Assembly: GCF_024346055.1 (NCBI RefSeq)
Contig: NZ_JAGQCH010000015.1
Location: 27,475 to 91,474, forward strand
Source: Cyanobium sp. Cruz CV13-4-11
GTDB lineage: Bacteria; Cyanobacteriota; Cyanobacteriia; PCC-6307; Cyanobiaceae
DNA length: 64,000 nt
Reading direction: 5' to 3'
Both the position numbers and the translations under genes were made by a program. Positions within the stretch are counted from its first letter, which is position 1. Each line of letters begins with the position of its first letter. Positions 61,800 to 64,000 of the stretch are shown here, piece by piece. The notes under the pieces are model-generated. The model did no database searches and was not told the DNA's origin. It worked only from the letters and a program-made list of their open reading frames with translations.

Positions 61800-62470
61800 G
61801 CCACGATGCTCGGGCAGGCCGGATCATGAAAGTTCAGGGTTGCAGAGGAAAAATGCTCGCACATAAGGTATTGCGGTGACCCCGAGGCGGTGGCCGCGTT
61901 GCCGTAAGAGTGCACTTCAAGACGTGAAAAGTCCGCGAACAAGGATCGCATAGCGTCCGGCGTGAAACGCCAATAGTCATGCGGATGGGGTGCATAACCC
62001 TGAAGCACCATCGGCGCCGAGCATAGAATCAGGCCGCCTGGACTAAGCAGGCGCTTGGCCTCGTTGACCGCCAGCCAAGGTCGCTCGACATTGCAAAGAA
62101 CGTGGGTCATGATGATGCAGTCGAAACTCTCGGATGCAACTCCGGATGCGTCCTGCAGATCCCCGACCAGCGTCGTTCCCTGGCTTTCAACCACATCCCA
62201 GACATCGTAGCTGACAACCTCGGGACGGGAGATGTAGCGCTCGCGATAGTAGGGTGGCGCGAACTCCAAGCAGCGTCCGCGTACCTCGCGGTCATAGCGA
62301 TCTAGAAATAGATTGATGTAATGGCGCGCTGGCGTCGGCACCGGCGAGTGGCCGGATGGATACTGGAAGCGATTGACATAACGCCCCCAGCCAAGAAGAC
62401 GCCCTAGGGCATAGCTATACAACGTCGCAGCGGGGTGAAAACCACTATTCAGTGAACGCATGGGACTCAA
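61781..62470 (-). CDS. SAM-dependent methyltransferase
   Basis: A 229-residue protein with RGRCLEFAPPYYRERYI in the motif I position (degenerate, with Phe-Ala-Pro in place of the glycine-rich loop), SFDCIIMTHVLCNVERPWLA, LLSPGGLILCSAPM and PHDYWRFTPDAMRSLFADFS. It shares the Asp-Tyr-Trp-Arg signature with the gene at 59737. The altered motif I makes the cofactor binding somewhat uncertain. It overlaps the radical SAM gene by 4 bases. Confidence 0.8.
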   Translation of the reverse strand: MSPMRSLNSGFHPAATLYSYALGRLLGWGRYVNRFQYPSGHSPVPTPARHYINLFLDRYDREVRGRCLEFAPPYYRERYISRPEVVSYDVWDVVESQGTTLVGDLQDASGVASESFDCIIMTHVLCNVERPWLAVNEAKRLLSPGGLILCSAPMVLQGYAPHPHDYWRFTPDAMRSLFADFSRLEVHSYGNAATASGSPQYLMCEHFSSATLNFHDPACPSIVACAAWK

Positions 62471-63522
62471 GTAGGCTTGTCGAGAGGTTGAATAGGGATC
62501 ACCCTACGGTTACCGTTGCTGGCCGGTGCCGGAATGATCTCTGCGGTCTGCCAGAAGTCGCGCGCGACTTCATGGCTTTCGACACAATTGACGCATGCCT
62601 CCGGCATTGCAAAGTCACCTGCGATTTGACGCATTCTCTGCGCCTGGAACATAGGTGAGTTGTACACCTCATCAGGAGACTGGCTAAGCAGGTTGCCTAG
62701 CGGGTAATGTGTCTCATAATCCTCGCAACACATCGCCACCGTCCCGTCCCAGTCAACTTGAAGAACCTGCCAGATGTAGCGACATGAGTACTGTTTTTTA
62801 GTAGTGCCAACCTTGAAATGGCCACCCCAGCCGATTAACGGCGGCACGATGACGTTGTTGACAAGAGGCCCCCAATAGGCCCGGAAGCGCTCAATCTCAT
62901 CAGCAGTATGGTGTTCTGTTGGTATTAAGGAGACATGGATCTCTATGGGCTTGCCACGCGCAGCGTTCATTTCAACGAAACGGTGAAGGTTTTTTTGAGT
63001 ACGCTCATAAGGCAACTTCATCACCGTTTCATAGGTACCCTTGTCCATAGCATTGAGGCTTACCGAAAGAATATCCAGACCAGAATCAAACAATTGATTT
63101 GCGCGCTTCTCGTCGAGGGCGCTGACGTTCGAATAAACGGCTACGCGAGCCTTAGGAAAGACTGACTTTTCATAGACAATCTTATCGGTGAGAGTCTTGT
63201 CCAAGAGCGGCTCTCCCATCCCAGCGTGGGAGATCAGCTCGATGGGGGCACCCCATTCGGCAACCTTGTCGACGATCACCTTGTGGGCCTCCGGCGACAT
63301 GAATCCCTTGTGTCGCTCCAATGTTGGGTAAGGGCACATGACACAAGCTGCATTGCAATGATTTACCGTCTCGATTGCCAATTGACGGGGCAGAACACCG
63401 TGCGCTTGCGATTTTTGGTATTCGCGATGAATCCGTCGACGCAATCGCTTCTCACTGGCTGCTGGAATAAACGAGAAGAAATCGAGAAGCCGATCAGAAA
63501 TCGGCAGATTGGAAGCAGTCAT
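62467..63522 (-). CDS. Radical SAM/SPASM protein
   Basis: A 351-residue enzyme. The radical SAM cluster ligands are in NHCNAACVMCPYPT (C-x3-C-x2-C, about residue 55). The barrel includes ELISHAGMGEPLLDK and VAVYSNVSALDEKR. A C-terminal SPASM-like region holds CRYIWQVLQVDWDGTVAMCC and MPEACVNCVESHE with auxiliary-cluster cysteines. Relatives in glycan loci act on sugars or attach modifications, but the reaction here is unknown. It is the first gene of the overlapping leftward operon, so a promoter should lie at about 63523-63650. Confidence 0.88.
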   Translation of the reverse strand: MTASNLPISDRLLDFFSFIPAASEKRLRRRIHREYQKSQAHGVLPRQLAIETVNHCNAACVMCPYPTLERHKGFMSPEAHKVIVDKVAEWGAPIELISHAGMGEPLLDKTLTDKIVYEKSVFPKARVAVYSNVSALDEKRANQLFDSGLDILSVSLNAMDKGTYETVMKLPYERTQKNLHRFVEMNAARGKPIEIHVSLIPTEHHTADEIERFRAYWGPLVNNVIVPPLIGWGGHFKVGTTKKQYSCRYIWQVLQVDWDGTVAMCCEDYETHYPLGNLLSQSPDEVYNSPMFQAQRMRQIAGDFAMPEACVNCVESHEVARDFWQTAEIIPAPASNGNRRVIPIQPLDKPT

Positions 63523-63881
63523 CTACATCCTCAAGCTTGATGAGTTTACCTGTTCAGGGGGCAAGACAGCCCGCCGCGAACTTCATGTCTGCTGAGCCCC
63601 TGACGGCGGCCTGAATCCTATTTGTATCTCAGGCAGGGACTGCTTGTGGTGGACTCCGCTCCGACTGGGATTTCAGTAGCGGAATGCCTGGAGACTCCCC
63701 CTGGCCTCAGATCCTTCATGCTGTCTCAGCAGCAGGAGAGCGCGCAGCAGTACGGCCAGCTCACCGCCCTGCCTCACGAGCTGGCCAGCCCGTGAGAGCG
63801 GATTGGCCGCAGCTCACGGAATTTCTCGAAACCACCCTCCAGCGATGGGCCTGGCTTTCACCCACCAGATCAGTGCCCGGT
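63523..63881. other. 359 bases without a recognisable gene, promoter side of the glycan operon
   Basis: This stretch is upstream of the radical SAM gene and should contain the promoter of the eight-gene operon. Short open frames on the + strand (for example from 63684) have no family features and read as low-information sequence. The base composition returns to high GC. Decayed mobile-element sequence is possible, given the repeats directly to the right. Confidence 0.4.
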
Positions 63882-64000
63882 GTCAACTACGTAGGCGGGT
63901 CGCGTCAATTACGTAGGCGGGTTACCCCGGGGCCTCCCCCTGCCATGGCAGGGGGAGGCGACAGCGAAAAGTGAGCCACCCTGGCCCGGTCCTCTGCCAT
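63882..64000. mobile_element. Probable end of an IS21-like insertion sequence (element continues outside the window)
   Basis: Two 19-base direct repeats GTCAAYTACGTAGGCGGGT lie at 63882-63900 and 63904-63922, differing at one base and 3 bases apart. Repeats of this kind near the tips, together with AAAAGTGAGCCACCCTGG at 63967, recall IS21-family ends, which carry multiple transposase-binding repeats. No transposase is visible before the window ends. The assignment is by resemblance only. Confidence 0.45.
63932..63959. repeat. Perfect 28-base palindrome
   Basis: GCCTCCCCCTGCCA and its exact reverse complement abut at 63945/63946. There is no T run on either side, so it is not a standard terminator. 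It lies within the repeat-rich presumed insertion-sequence end and could protect the element from outside transcription, or be a regulatory or binding dyad. Confidence 0.75.

Overview
The window looks like the chromosome of a high-GC unicellular cyanobacterium of the Synechococcus/Cyanobium type. The evidence is a RpaB-type response regulator, a short cyanobacterial ThiC, a group-2 sigma factor, the egtB-egtD operon with the two small proteins that accompany it in cyanobacteria, a DUF3188 protein, and GGCGATCGCC (HIP1) palindromes inside several genes (for example near 6940, 26612 and 29732). No rRNA, CRISPR array or prophage is visible.

Layout. 1-1330 is a decayed accessory stretch: a frameshifted J-domain gene and a HicAB toxin-antitoxin pair whose toxin gene is internally deleted. 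1333-43379 is ordinary, densely packed core chromosome: a persulfide dioxygenase-rhodanese fusion, thiC behind a TPP riboswitch, a ruvB-led operon, smpB, a kinase-like protein coupled to a cysteine synthase, the ergothioneine operon, rpaB-lysS, mreBCD with a trailing solute-binding lipoprotein gene, ssb, dedA, ahcY, tsaE, mutY, a sigma factor, mgtE, gyrB, miaA, infC, a GntR regulator, a VapBC pair, cysE, secA and tRNA-Gly(GCC). Most neighbours overlap or lie within tens of bases.

43567-63522 is a surface-polysaccharide (O-antigen or capsule-like) region of about 20 kb. It starts with an initiating sugar-phosphate transferase and a UDP-glucose 4-epimerase on the + strand. Then follow, almost all on the - strand, glycosyltransferases, methyltransferases, a second epimerase, a heptose-bisphosphate-phosphatase-like HAD enzyme, a DUF268 protein, a polysaccharide deacetylase, a polysaccharide pyruvyl transferase and a radical SAM/SPASM protein. 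No flippase, polymerase or ABC exporter is seen here, so the locus probably continues outside. Parts of it are visibly richer in A+T than the flanking core, and it contains an IS481-type transposase remnant at 52979-53722. A repeat-rich sequence resembling an IS21-family end lies just beyond it at 63882-64000.

The part most worth attention is the leftward run of eight overlapping genes at 63522-55636 (radical SAM, methyltransferase, pyruvyl transferase, methyltransferase, TIGR04325-like methyltransferase, deacetylase, GT4, GT2). Every junction overlaps by 4-19 bases. The fifth gene is broken by a single-base frameshift exactly in a run of eight G, which suggests a slippage (phase-variable) switch, a recent mutation or a sequencing error. 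The core also carries a sulfur theme: persulfide dioxygenase, cysteine synthase, ergothioneine synthesis, AhcY and CysE.
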